Position numbers and translations under genes: made by a program
The notes under the pieces: model-generated
The model's input: the letters and a program-made list of their open reading frames with translations, nothing else
Databases searched by the model: none
Told to the model about the DNA's origin: nothing
Shown: positions 1-5,764 of the stretch, piece by piece
Layout of the letters: every line of letters begins with the position of its first letter
How positions within the stretch are numbered: position 1 is the first letter of the stretch
Assembly: GCA_946480345.1 (NCBI GenBank)
Contig: CAMLJR010000164.1
Coordinates: forward strand, 1-5,764
Direction: 5' to 3'
DNA: 5,764 nt
From: an uncultured Spongiibacteraceae bacterium
GTDB lineage: Bacteria > Pseudomonadota > Gammaproteobacteria > Pseudomonadales > CAMLJR01

Positions 1-52
1 TAATCTTTCTTCGCAAGCGCTTTTTATCACTTCTTCAAAACTCGCTTGGTAC

Positions 53-94
53 CCTTCAGCGCGCCGATATTTTTGCTTACCGCTGCGCTGAAGG
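53..94 (-). other. Perfect 10-bp inverted repeat in the leader of the leftward transcript
   Basis: CCTTCAGCGC (53-62) and GCGCTGAAGG (85-94) are perfect reverse complements separated by 22 bases. The right arm begins almost exactly at the predicted start site of the rRNA-type promoter, so the nascent leftward RNA would open with a 10-bp hairpin. It is not followed by a T-run in either direction, so it is not a simple terminator. Its function is unknown; leader folding or RNase processing are possibilities. No boxA-like antitermination motif is visible in the remaining 52 bases. Confidence 0.5.
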
Positions 95-101
95 CCGGCG
101 A

Positions 102-149
102 ATTATAGGTAGCGAAAAAGTGATGTCAACGAATGCGTGAAAATATTTT
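102..149 (-). promoter_or_regulatory. Strong sigma-70 promoter with UP-like element, rRNA-operon type, reading leftward
   Basis: Read on the minus strand, a perfect -35 box TTGACA (124-129) and a perfect -10 box TATAAT (102-107) are separated by 16 bp, the spacing typical of rrn P1 promoters. Ten bases upstream of the -35 box lies AAAATATTTT (140-149), where an UP element binding the RNA polymerase alpha subunits would sit (about -46 to -55). The bases after the -10 box are GC-rich (TCGCCGGCC), as in discriminators of stringently controlled stable-RNA promoters. Transcription would start near 93-95 and run off the left edge. The boxes are seen directly. That the product is an rRNA operon is inferred from the architecture and from remembered synteny in Pseudomonas, where an rrn operon follows msrQ. 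A tRNA operon is the main alternative. Confidence 0.8.
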
Positions 150-184
150 GGAATCGCCGATAAATAGAACAAAACGATTATTTT

Positions 185-784
185 CTATTCGCGAATCGAT
201 GTGAATTTAACCAATTGCAGGCGAAGCTTCGGTATCCGCCACGATAGCAGCGCAACCATAAGTATCGAATACAGCACTGGCTGCCAATAATCCGATCGCA
301 CCAGCCAAATAAAATGAAGACATACAAGAATTGCAGCGGGATAAATCAATCGATGCAGCGATACCCAACGCCGACCTAATTTTCGCTGCGACCAGCGATT
401 CGAAGTAATCGCGAGCGGCAGCAATAGCAACCAAGCCAACAACCCGAGAATGATATACGTGCGCTCATTGAGCGCCTTCAGCAACTCAGCGGAGGAAAAG
501 CCGATTACATAGAAGAGCGCGCCTGCAAAATGCAAGGTTGCATAAAACCAGCAGAACAAACCGACAAGACGGCGCACACGAAGAAAAATATTATTGCCGG
601 TTATTTCACGCAGCGGGCGAAGCAATAACGTAATCAACAATAAACGTAGCGCCCATAATCCAAGCCCATCGACAAGCGCCTTTCCAGGATCGGGCCCGAG
701 CTCATTATTCAAGCCGAGATAAATCAACCAACTCAATGGCGTCAGCGATGCAACCCAAATACACGCCTTGATGAAAACGAGCAC
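185..784 (-). CDS. msrQ: MsrQ, heme-binding membrane subunit of the MsrPQ methionine sulfoxide reductase
   Basis: MsrQ (formerly YedZ) is an inner-membrane b-type heme protein that passes electrons from the quinone pool, or a cytoplasmic flavin reductase, to periplasmic MsrP. The 199-residue protein is close in length to E. coli MsrQ (211). It has about six hydrophobic segments (roughly 7-25, 42-58, 74-95, 107-127, 145-163, 168-185). Histidines H85 (ATLHF), H144 (SLHRLIY) and H157 (CLHFIW) align with the conserved E. coli heme-ligand positions H91, H151 and H164. The start is GTG at 784, immediately after the msrP stop (TGAGTG, no gap), with AGGT at 793-796 placed 8 bases upstream. This implies translational coupling to msrP. 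Only about 55 bases separate its stop from the rRNA-type promoter, and no clear terminator is visible there. Confidence 0.94.
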   Translation of the reverse strand: MLVFIKACIWVASLTPLSWLIYLGLNNELGPDPGKALVDGLGLWALRLLLITLLLRPLREITGNNIFLRVRRLVGLFCWFYATLHFAGALFYVIGFSSAELLKALNERTYIILGLLAWLLLLPLAITSNRWSQRKLGRRWVSLHRLIYPAAILVCLHFIWLVRSDYWQPVLYSILMVALLSWRIPKLRLQLVKFTSIRE

Positions 785-1768
785 TCAGTAATACCTGCGC
801 AGATTCATACCGCTGTATAGGTTGGCTACCAGATCGGCGTAACCATTGAACATTTGCGTAGGAATTCTGTTCGGCGAGAACAACGTGCTCGGCAAGCGCC
901 TTTCATATTTCTGACTCCAGCGCGGATGATCGACACTGGGATTTACATTCGAATAAAAACCATATTCGTTCGCCGCAAGCAAATTCCACGATGTTTTAGG
1001 CTGAGTTTCCTGCAATCGAATTTTTACGATCGATTTAATGCTTTTGAATCCATATTTCCACGGCACAACCAAACGAATCGGCGCGCCATTTTGATTTGGT
1101 AGAACGCGACCATACAAACCAACACTTAAAATCGTCAGCGGATGCATTGCCTCATCCATTCGCAATCCCTCGATATACGGCCAATCGATTAATCCCGTAC
1201 GCGAACGCTGGCCACGCATTTGTTCAGGCGCATGCAATGTCGTGAACGCAACATACTTTGCGCGCGATGTCGGATTGAATTGTTTTAATAAAGCCGATAA
1301 CGGAAAACCGATCCACGGCACGACCATCGACCAAGCTTCGACGCAGCGCAATCGATAAATACGCTCTTCGAGATCGACACCGCGTAATAAATCTTCCAGC
1401 GCATAGATGCCAGGTTTTTCGACTTCACCCTCGATCGCTACGCTCCACGGCGCAGTTTTCATAGCGCCCGCGTGCTCGGCAGGATCACTCTTATCCGTGC
1501 CGAACTCATAGAAGTTGTTGTAATGCGTCACGTCTGGGAAAGGCGTCAGCATTTCATTGGTGTATGCGCCAGCAATATTACTAGTGGCAGCCTTGCGATA
1601 ATCGAGCGGTTTGAGATTGGATTGAGAATCGTCGGCGAAAAGCGACTGCGGCAACGAACTCGCAACCGCAGCGAGCGCCGCGCCTGACATGAATTCGCGG
1701 CGGCGCAAATAAATCGATTCAGGCGTTATTTCAGAAGGCAGAATATCGGTGGGTCGACGAATGAACAC
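785..1768 (-). CDS. msrP: MsrP, periplasmic protein-methionine-sulfoxide reductase, molybdopterin catalytic subunit
   Basis: MsrP (formerly YedY) reduces methionine sulfoxide in periplasmic proteins after oxidative or chlorine stress, using a mononuclear molybdenum cofactor. The 327 residues match the E. coli protein (334) along their whole length. A Tat signal with arginines at 22-24 (RRREFM) precedes a hydrophobic stretch (28-44), and cleavage likely follows the SLFA motif near residue 45. C142 in the segment [11 protein letters not shown] is the Mo-ligating cysteine, and the family segments [24 protein letters not shown] and VDHPRWSQ are all present. The start is GTG at 1768. GAGGA at 1777-1781 lies 8 bases upstream, an in-frame stop at 1793-1795 rules out a longer protein, and the first internal ATG (residue 27) would destroy the Tat motif. 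It lies 63 bases after pssA and abuts msrQ, so pssA-msrP-msrQ probably form one transcription unit. Confidence 0.96.
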   Translation of the reverse strand: MFIRRPTDILPSEITPESIYLRRREFMSGAALAAVASSLPQSLFADDSQSNLKPLDYRKAATSNIAGAYTNEMLTPFPDVTHYNNFYEFGTDKSDPAEHAGAMKTAPWSVAIEGEVEKPGIYALEDLLRGVDLEERIYRLRCVEAWSMVVPWIGFPLSALLKQFNPTSRAKYVAFTTLHAPEQMRGQRSRTGLIDWPYIEGLRMDEAMHPLTILSVGLYGRVLPNQNGAPIRLVVPWKYGFKSIKSIVKIRLQETQPKTSWNLLAANEYGFYSNVNPSVDHPRWSQKYERRLPSTLFSPNRIPTQMFNGYADLVANLYSGMNLRRYY

Positions 1769-1831
1769 GACAGCTTTCCTCGCGGCGCTAGATCAAGAAG
1801 TCAGACACCGACGCTAACAGAATGCCTCGCG

Positions 1832-2644
1832 TCAATTTCTCACTTTTCTGTAAAAGATCGCTATGGGGCCAGAGGCGGCGTACAACAAAAATCCAAATAG
1901 CAGCGCTCTTTCCTGACCAACCATGAAAATACCGAAGCCGACGACGACTAAAAGCATCACCACGAACGGCACGCGACCACGCAAATCGAGCCCTTTAAAG
2001 CTGTGATATTTAATGCTCGAAATCATCAGAAACCCAACCACCGCAGTCAGGATCGCGCTGAAGAGCATCAGCGCTACGGGCAACTGCGTATCCACCCATC
2101 CTTCTTCCGCACTGACCCAAACAGTGGCTGCGACAACCGCCGCCGCCGCCGGGCTCGCCAATCCCGAGAAATAATTTTTATCCTGCGTATCGATTTGCGT
2201 GTTGAAGCGCGCCAGCCGCAATGCGGCACACGCCACATAGATGAACGCAACCGCCCAGCCGAATTTGCCCAGATCGTGCAGAGCCCAACTGAACATCACC
2301 AATGCAGGCGCGACGCCGAACGAAACCATGTCCGACAAACTGTCGTATTCGGCCCCGAACTTACTTTGGGTATTGGTGAGACGAGCGACGCGGCCGTCGA
2401 GGCCGTCGAAAATCATCGCGACAAAAATCGCGATCGCAGCGATTTCGAATTTGCCGTGCATGCCGGACACGATTGCATAGAACCCGGAAAACAAGGCGCC
2501 GGTAGTGAACAGATTTGGCAGCAAATAAATGCCCCGACGCCGCTCCTTACGACCATCCACCGAGATTTCTTCTTCGTGCTCTGCCACGGGCAGCAGGGTT
2601 TCGTAATGAATCGGCTCTTGCGGCTTATTCTGATCGTCGCTCAT
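1832..2644 (-). CDS. pssA: PssA, CDP-diacylglycerol--serine O-phosphatidyltransferase (membrane-embedded type II)
   Basis: PssA condenses CDP-diacylglycerol with L-serine to phosphatidylserine, the precursor of phosphatidylethanolamine, at the inner membrane. The complete CDP-alcohol phosphatidyltransferase signature is present: D80-x2-D83-G84-x2-A87-R88-x8-G97-x3-D101-x3-D105, with the last Asp as the presumed catalytic base. This is the multi-pass type II enzyme found in Pseudomonas and Bacillus, not the phospholipase-D-like PssA of E. coli. Residues 1-37 form a charged cytoplasmic tail ending in RKERRR. Hydrophobic segments follow at about 41-60, 67-80, 108-146, 163-178, 187-210 and 226-262. 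The ATG at 2644 has AGGA (2652-2655) 7 bases upstream. The gene starts 33 bases after ilvY on the same strand and may also have its own promoter inside the end of ilvY. Confidence 0.95.
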   Translation of the reverse strand: MSDDQNKPQEPIHYETLLPVAEHEEEISVDGRKERRRGIYLLPNLFTTGALFSGFYAIVSGMHGKFEIAAIAIFVAMIFDGLDGRVARLTNTQSKFGAEYDSLSDMVSFGVAPALVMFSWALHDLGKFGWAVAFIYVACAALRLARFNTQIDTQDKNYFSGLASPAAAAVVAATVWVSAEEGWVDTQLPVALMLFSAILTAVVGFLMISSIKYHSFKGLDLRGRVPFVVMLLVVVGFGIFMVGQERALLFGFLLYAASGPIAIFYRKVRN

Positions 2645-2669
2645 GGTTTCGTCCTAAATGTGAGGCGGC

Positions 2670-2699
2670 ATCATAGTTTAAAACTCGCCGGGGTATGAA
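2670..2699 (-). promoter_or_regulatory. Candidate promoter for pssA within the 3' end of ilvY
   Basis: On the minus strand TATGAT (2670-2675, five of six matches to the -10 consensus) is followed by a GC-rich stretch. It is preceded 18 bp upstream by TTCATA (2694-2699, four of six matches to the -35 consensus). Transcription would start about 17-20 bases before the pssA ATG, leaving just enough leader for its ribosome binding site. This would let pssA, msrP and msrQ be expressed independently of ilvY. It is a prediction from motif matches only. Confidence 0.4.
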
Positions 2700-3574
2700 G
2701 CGCGCGCGGTATCCCAGAACGCTTTGACCAGCGGATTCTCCAAACGCTGCGCGGTTGTACAGAGTCCCACGACAAACGGCGCAAGCGCAGGTTGCGCATC
2801 GATGGTGCCGATAATGTCGCGCTGCGGGCTATTCGCCAGCACCAGCTCGGGCACAACACCGACGCCGAGCCCAAGCCCGACCATCGAAACAATCGCCTCA
2901 TGCCCACTGACCTGCGCATAAATATTCGGCTTGATGCCGTGATTGCGATACCAGGCGTCGACACGCAACCGCGCCAAACCGCGCTCCGACACAATCAATG
3001 GCAATTGCGACCAGTCCGGCGCTTCAACATTGACCTGATCGCGCACGGCGCAAGCAAAGGCAGGCGCAATAAACACCAGCGGTGAATGGGCGAGCGTTTG
3101 CGCACGCAGCTTCTTCGGCAGTTTTTCAGGCAAAGCGGCGATCGCAAGATCTTCATCGCTATTAAGCACACGCTCAATCGCATCGGCCTGATCGCCGGTG
3201 TGCAACTTCAATTCGATCGCCGGATAGCGATTACGAAAATTCGACAACAATCGCGCGAGAAAACTGTACGCCGCCGTCACCGAACAATAGAGGCTGATTT
3301 CGCCGTGCAGCGACTGATAGTGCGGCTGCAAACTGTCCACGAATCCATGCCACTCCGCCAGCTGCTGCTGTGCGTATTGCAATAACGCTCCCCCTGCCGT
3401 CGTTAGTCGCACGCTGCGCTTGTCGCGCTCGAGCAGGCGCTGCCCGACCTCATCCTCCATCCTCTTTATAGTGCGACTGATCGCGGATGAACTCAGATGC
3501 ATGCGCTCGGCGGCTTGACCAAAGTGCAACGTCTCGGCCAGCACTACAAATAGCTCCAGCTCACGCGTATCCAT
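2678..3574 (-). CDS. ilvY: IlvY, LysR-family transcriptional activator of ilvC
   Basis: IlvY activates ilvC when its inducers, the IlvC substrates acetolactate or acetohydroxybutyrate, are bound, and represses itself (known for E. coli). The protein from 3574 is 298 residues, against 297 in E. coli. It opens with the LysR winged helix-turn-helix (about 1-60: MDTRELELF, HFGQAAERMHLSSSAISRTIKRME, then LLERDKRSVRLTTAG). A periplasmic-binding-protein-like effector domain follows (about 90-290), with IlvY-like segments CSVTAAYSFLARLL, HTGDQADAIERV, GHEAIVSMVGLGLGV and VPELVLANSP. The ATG at 3574 is preferred over an upstream in-frame start at 3622. It matches the E. coli N-terminus and has GAGG (3580-3583) 5 bases upstream, while the longer form would extend through the operator. 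It diverges from ilvC, which supports the identification. Confidence 0.93.
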   Translation of the reverse strand: MDTRELELFVVLAETLHFGQAAERMHLSSSAISRTIKRMEDEVGQRLLERDKRSVRLTTAGGALLQYAQQQLAEWHGFVDSLQPHYQSLHGEISLYCSVTAAYSFLARLLSNFRNRYPAIELKLHTGDQADAIERVLNSDEDLAIAALPEKLPKKLRAQTLAHSPLVFIAPAFACAVRDQVNVEAPDWSQLPLIVSERGLARLRVDAWYRNHGIKPNIYAQVSGHEAIVSMVGLGLGVGVVPELVLANSPQRDIIGTIDAQPALAPFVVGLCTTAQRLENPLVKAFWDTARASYPGEF

Positions 3575-3602
3575 TCCCACCTCGACTTGATGAGCTAAGA
3601 CT

Positions 3603-3621
3603 TGTTGCGAAATTCGCAACA
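3603..3621. promoter_or_regulatory. Probable IlvY primary operator (9-bp palindrome with T-N11-A core)
   Basis: The sequence TGTTGCGAAATTCGCAACA is a perfect inverted repeat with 9-bp arms around a single A at 3612. It contains the LysR-type T-N11-A core (TGCGAAATTCGCA). It lies between the divergent ilvY and ilvC genes. If the predicted ilvC start site near 3677 is right, its centre falls at about -65, the classical recognition-site position for LysR activators. It would also lie just downstream of a possible ilvY -10 box (AATATA on the plus strand, 3632-3637), which fits autorepression. The palindrome is seen directly; IlvY as ligand is inferred from position. Confidence 0.75.
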
Positions 3622-3641
3622 CTGTGTCGCGAATATATCAT

Positions 3642-3670
3642 TTTACGCAACGATAAGATTGGCGTATTTT
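3642..3670 (+). promoter_or_regulatory. Candidate ilvC promoter (weak, activator-dependent type)
   Basis: TTTACG (3642-3647) and TATTTT (3665-3670) each match the sigma-70 -35 and -10 consensus at four of six positions and are 17 bp apart. The start site would be near 3677, giving a leader of about 48 bases before the ilvC ATG. Weak boxes overlapped by a second operator and preceded by a strong palindrome at -65 are what an IlvY-dependent promoter should look like. No start site has been measured. Confidence 0.45.
3644..3666. promoter_or_regulatory. Probable second, imperfect IlvY site (activation site)
   Basis: TACGC (3644-3648) and GCGTA (3662-3666) form an imperfect dyad around position 3655. 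The left half repeats the hexamer CGCAAC of the primary operator (3615-3620 and 3646-3651) at a distance of 31 bp, close to three helical turns, so both sites would face the same side of the DNA. The dyad overlaps the predicted ilvC -35 and spacer region, as the second operator does in the E. coli ilvYC control region. It is weaker than the first site, as expected for an inducer-dependent contact. Confidence 0.45.
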
Positions 3671-3710
3671 TGTCCACCTGTTTCAGCCGCAGCTCGGCTC
3701 TATTATCAGC

Positions 3711-3717
3711 AAAGGAG
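3711..3717 (+). promoter_or_regulatory. Strong ribosome binding site that fixes the ilvC start
   Basis: AAAGGAG lies 7 bases before the ATG at 3725 and is the best Shine-Dalgarno match in the region. The open frame continues upstream to 3602, but that stretch runs through the operator and promoter and does not resemble any IlvC N-terminus. The site therefore selects 3725. Confidence 0.85.
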
Positions 3718-3724
3718 TTTCACC

Positions 3725-5203
3725 ATGGGTCAGAACTACTTCAACAGCCTGCCATTCCGCCGTCAGATCGAAGAGCTTGGCCAATGCCGCTTCATGGCGC
3801 GCGATGAGTTCGCCAACGGCTGCGACTACCTGAAGGGCAAAAAAGTGGTCATCGTCGGTTGCGGCGCGCAAGGTCTTAACCAGGGCCTCAACATGCGCGA
3901 CTCCGGCCTCGACATTTCTTACGCGCTCCGCGCCGATGCGATTGCACAGAAACGTCAATCATGGAAAAACGCCAGCGAGAATGGCTTCAACGTTGGCACT
4001 TACGAACAATTGATTCCAACTGCCGATCTGGTGTGCAACCTCACCCCCGACAAGCAACACACGTCGGTCGTCAGCCAGGTCATGCCGCTGATGAAGCAAG
4101 GTGCTGCACTCGCGTACTCGCACGGCTTCAACATCGTCGAAGAAGGCATGCAGATTCGCAAAGATCTCACCGTCGTGATGGTTGCACCGAAATGCCCAGG
4201 CACCGAAGTACGCGCTGAATACGTGCGCGGTTTCGGCGTACCGACGCTGATCGCGGTGCATGGCGAAAACGATCCGAACGGCAATGGCCTCGAAATCGCG
4301 AAAGCGTATGCGGCAGCAACCGGCGGTCATCGCGCGGGCGTATTGCAATCGTCGTTCGTCGCCGAAGTGAAATCGGACTTGATGGGCGAGCAAACCATTC
4401 TCTGTGGTATGCAACAAACCGGTTCGATTCTGTGCTTCGAAAAAATGGTCGCCGAAGGCATCGAACCCGGCTACGCATCGAAACTCGTTCAGTACGGCTG
4501 GGAAACCATCACCGAAGCACTGAAACACGGCGGCATCACTAACATGATGGATCGCCTGAGCAATCCGGCAAAACTCAAAGCGTTCGAAATCGCTGAAGAA
4601 CTGAAAACCATCATGCGTCCGCTGTATCAAAAACATCAGGACGACATTCTGTCGGGCGAATTCTCGCGCACGATGATGAAGGATTGGGCCAACAACGATG
4701 ACAACCTGTTGACTTGGCGCGCACAAACGCTTGAAACCGCGTTCGAAAAAACTCCCGCCGATGCAAAAGCAAATATCAGCGAACAGGATTTCTTCGATAA
4801 AGGCATTCTGATGATCGCCATGGTCAAAGCCGGCGTCGAACTCGCGTTCGAAACGATGACCGAAGCGGGCATGCTCGCGGAAAGCGCGTACTACGAATCG
4901 CTGCACGAAACACCGTTGATTTCGAATCTGATCGCGCGCAAAAAACTGTACGAAATGAACGTGGTTATTTCCGACACCGCGGAGTACGGCTGCTACTTGT
5001 TCGATCAGGCATGCCGCCCGCTGCTGAAAGATTTCATGAGCAAAGTCAGCACCGACATTATCGGTCGTGGCCTGAACGTGAAAGACAACAGCGTCGACAA
5101 CCGCGAACTGATCGAAGTGAACGAAGAAATTCGTAAACATCCGGTCGAGATCGTTGGTAAAACCCTGCGCGGCTACATGACGGCGATGAAGAAAATCGTT
5201 TGA
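3725..5203 (+). CDS. ilvC: IlvC, ketol-acid reductoisomerase (NADP+), class II
   Basis: IlvC isomerises and reduces 2-acetolactate or 2-aceto-2-hydroxybutyrate to the dihydroxy acids in valine and isoleucine synthesis, in the cytoplasm, using Mg2+ and NADPH. The 492 residues mark the long class II form with a duplicated C-terminal domain (E. coli 491); class I enzymes are about 330-340. Visible residues: the Rossmann loop GCGAQG at 45-50; R69, R77 and S79, equivalent to the E. coli NADPH-phosphate contacts R68, R76 and S78; catalytic H133 in YSHGFN; metal ligands D218 and E222 in KSDLMGEQ; E391 and E395 in ESLHE; and S416 in ISDTAEYG. The protein starts [12 protein letters not shown], like E. 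coli MANYFNTLNLR. It is divergent from ilvY, convergent with ilvH, and ends 54 bases before a hairpin terminator. Confidence 0.98.
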   Translation: MGQNYFNSLPFRRQIEELGQCRFMARDEFANGCDYLKGKKVVIVGCGAQGLNQGLNMRDSGLDISYALRADAIAQKRQSWKNASENGFNVGTYEQLIPTADLVCNLTPDKQHTSVVSQVMPLMKQGAALAYSHGFNIVEEGMQIRKDLTVVMVAPKCPGTEVRAEYVRGFGVPTLIAVHGENDPNGNGLEIAKAYAAATGGHRAGVLQSSFVAEVKSDLMGEQTILCGMQQTGSILCFEKMVAEGIEPGYASKLVQYGWETITEALKHGGITNMMDRLSNPAKLKAFEIAEELKTIMRPLYQKHQDDILSGEFSRTMMKDWANNDDNLLTWRAQTLETAFEKTPADAKANISEQDFFDKGILMIAMVKAGVELAFETMTEAGMLAESAYYESLHETPLISNLIARKKLYEMNVVISDTAEYGCYLFDQACRPLLKDFMSKVSTDIIGRGLNVKDNSVDNRELIEVNEEIRKHPVEIVGKTLRGYMTAMKKIV

Positions 5204-5209
5204 TTGTTC

Positions 5210-5254
5210 TTGTGCTGAAATAAATTGTGTCGCAATAAAATGTGCAGAAATAAA
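5210..5254 (+). repeat. Three tandem degenerate 15-bp repeats after ilvC
   Basis: Three abutting 15-base units lie between the ilvC stop and the terminator stem: TTGTGCTGAAATAAA (5210-5224), TTGTGTCGCAATAAA (5225-5239) and ATGTGCAGAAATAAA (5240-5254). All three share the TGTG near the start and AATAAA at the end, and they differ mainly in the middle. They fall in the 3' untranslated region of ilvC. No function is evident; slippage duplication is the simplest origin. Confidence 0.65.
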
Positions 5255-5278
5255 AAAGGCCGCAACAGCGGCCTTTTT
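5252..5278. terminator. Bidirectional intrinsic terminator shared by ilvC and ilvH
   Basis: GGCCGC (5258-5263) pairs with GCGGCC (5268-5273) around the loop AACA. The stem is flanked by six A on the left (5252-5257) and five T on the right (5274-5278). Read rightward it gives a GC stem and T-run ending ilvC. Read leftward it gives the same stem followed by six T, ending ilvH, whose stop codon is about 25 bases away. The symmetry fits the convergent gene arrangement. Confidence 0.9.
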
Positions 5279-5297
5279 ATTGGATTGCATTTTGTGC

Positions 5298-5764
5298 TTA
5301 CAGACTCAGCACTTTCTCGCCACGCGCAATTCCCGACACGCCGCTCCGCACAACTTCGAGAATCACTGCATCGCCGACCGCTTCGAGAAACGCGTCGAGC
5401 TTGTCGCTCGCGCCGACCACCTGAATCGTGTAAACGGTCGGGCCGACATCGATGATCTGGCCGCGAAAGATATCGGTGCAGCGCTTGATTTCGGCGCGCT
5501 GTGCGCCAGTCGCACGCACTTTCACCAGCATCAATTCGCGCTCGATATGCGCACCTTCAGTCAAGTCCACGAGCTTCACGACATCGATCAATTTATTCAG
5601 ATGCTTGGTGATCTGCTCGATGATGTGATCGTCGCCGACCGTTGTCAGCGTCAAGCGCGACAAGGTCGGATCTTCGGTGGCGGCGACGTTTAAGGTATCG
5701 ATGTTGTAACCGCGCTGCGAAAACAGACCGACCACACGCGACAACGCACCCGGCTCGTTCTCCA
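5298..5764 (-). CDS. ilvH: IlvH, acetolactate synthase small regulatory subunit (5' end cut by window edge)
   Basis: IlvH activates the catalytic subunit IlvI of acetohydroxyacid synthase III and confers valine feedback inhibition. About 155 residues are visible against 163 in E. coli, so roughly nine N-terminal residues lie beyond the right edge. The frame runs open to the window end, reading ENEPGALSRVVGLFSQRGYN. An apparent start at 5744 is only an internal TTG leucine codon. The N-terminal ACT domain is followed by the C-terminal ALS small-subunit domain (from about KVRATGAQRAEI to the end). The residues equivalent to the E. coli valine-site N11, G14 and N29 are kept (ENEPG and GYN), so feedback control is expected. 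ilvI probably lies upstream, off the right side. The gene converges on ilvC and shares its terminator. Confidence 0.95.
   Translation of the reverse strand, partial: ENEPGALSRVVGLFSQRGYNIDTLNVAATEDPTLSRLTLTTVGDDHIIEQITKHLNKLIDVVKLVDLTEGAHIERELMLVKVRATGAQRAEIKRCTDIFRGQIIDVGPTVYTIQVVGASDKLDAFLEAVGDAVILEVVRSGVSGIARGEKVLSL

Noticed and set aside
150..184. Possible terminator after msrQ (AATCG and CGATT arms)
   Set aside because: The arms are only 5 bp with an 18-base loop, no GC-rich stem and no T-run, so it is too weak to call.
1830..1835. TTGACG on the minus strand at the pssA end, as a -35 box for msrP
   Set aside because: No -10-like hexamer lies 15-19 bp downstream, so there is no support for a separate msrP promoter.
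2003..2698. 231-residue open frame antisense to pssA
   Set aside because: It is opposite the conserved transmembrane core of PssA. Its composition is rich in Arg, His and Asn and has no domain-like pattern; it is a codon-bias shadow.
3575..3622. 16-residue N-terminal extension of ilvY
   Set aside because: It overlaps the palindromic operator. The ATG at 3574 matches the family start and has its own Shine-Dalgarno sequence.
3670..3706. TTGTCC with TATTAT as an alternative ilvC promoter
   Set aside because: The boxes look good alone but are 25 bp apart, too far for sigma-70, and TATTAT has no acceptable -35 at 16-18 bp.
3602..3724. N-terminal extension of ilvC from a start at 3602
   Set aside because: It would translate the operator and promoter region and lacks similarity to IlvC. 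The ATG at 3725 has a strong ribosome binding site and the family N-terminus.
3959..5290. 443-residue open frame antisense to ilvC
   Set aside because: It lies almost entirely opposite a certain ilvC. Its protein is rich in His, Phe and Ala, as expected from the complement of biased codons, and it resembles no family I know.
5225..5455. Small plus-strand frame beginning with a doubled MCRNK peptide
   Set aside because: The repeat comes from the 15-bp tandem units; the frame then crosses the terminator and runs antisense through ilvH.
5742..5744. Start codon for ilvH at 5744
   Set aside because: This TTG encodes the conserved leucine of the GALSRVVG motif, and the frame stays open to the window edge with the family residues ENEPGA.

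Overview
The window looks like an ordinary chromosomal segment of a gammaproteobacterium with moderate GC content. The proteins resemble those of the Pseudomonas/Cellvibrio part of the class, while the ilvY-ilvC pair resembles the enterobacterial one. I cannot name a genus from the sequence alone. There are six protein genes: five complete and one cut by the right edge. No RNA gene body, mobile element or CRISPR array is present.

Layout from left to right. Positions 1-184 hold no protein gene. They carry a near-perfect sigma-70 promoter reading leftward (TTGACA, 16-bp spacer, TATAAT, AT-rich UP-like element, GC-rich discriminator), of the type that drives rRNA operons. Its product lies off the left edge. 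Next come msrQ (185-784), msrP (785-1768) and pssA (1832-2644), all on the minus strand, then ilvY (2678-3574), also minus. After a 150-bp regulatory region, ilvC (3725-5203) runs on the plus strand. It ends at a hairpin terminator shared with the convergent gene ilvH (5298 to the right edge, minus strand, 5' end missing).

Functions. IlvH is the regulatory subunit of acetohydroxyacid synthase. IlvC (class II ketol-acid reductoisomerase) performs the next step of valine/isoleucine synthesis. IlvY is its LysR-type activator, which in E. coli responds to the IlvC substrates. PssA makes phosphatidylserine, the precursor of phosphatidylethanolamine. MsrP and MsrQ form a periplasmic molybdenum/heme system that repairs oxidised methionine residues in envelope proteins.

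Most interesting point: from memory, Pseudomonas aeruginosa has the co-directional order ilvI-ilvH-ilvC-pssA-msrP-msrQ followed by an rRNA operon, with a short class I ilvC. Here the same neighbours appear in the same order, but the ilvC slot holds a long class II ilvC with a divergent ilvY, so ilvC is flipped relative to ilvH and pssA. This suggests that an ilvY-ilvC cassette replaced an ancestral ilvC. I see no wholly new system here; the remaining findings concern regulatory architecture and small repeats.
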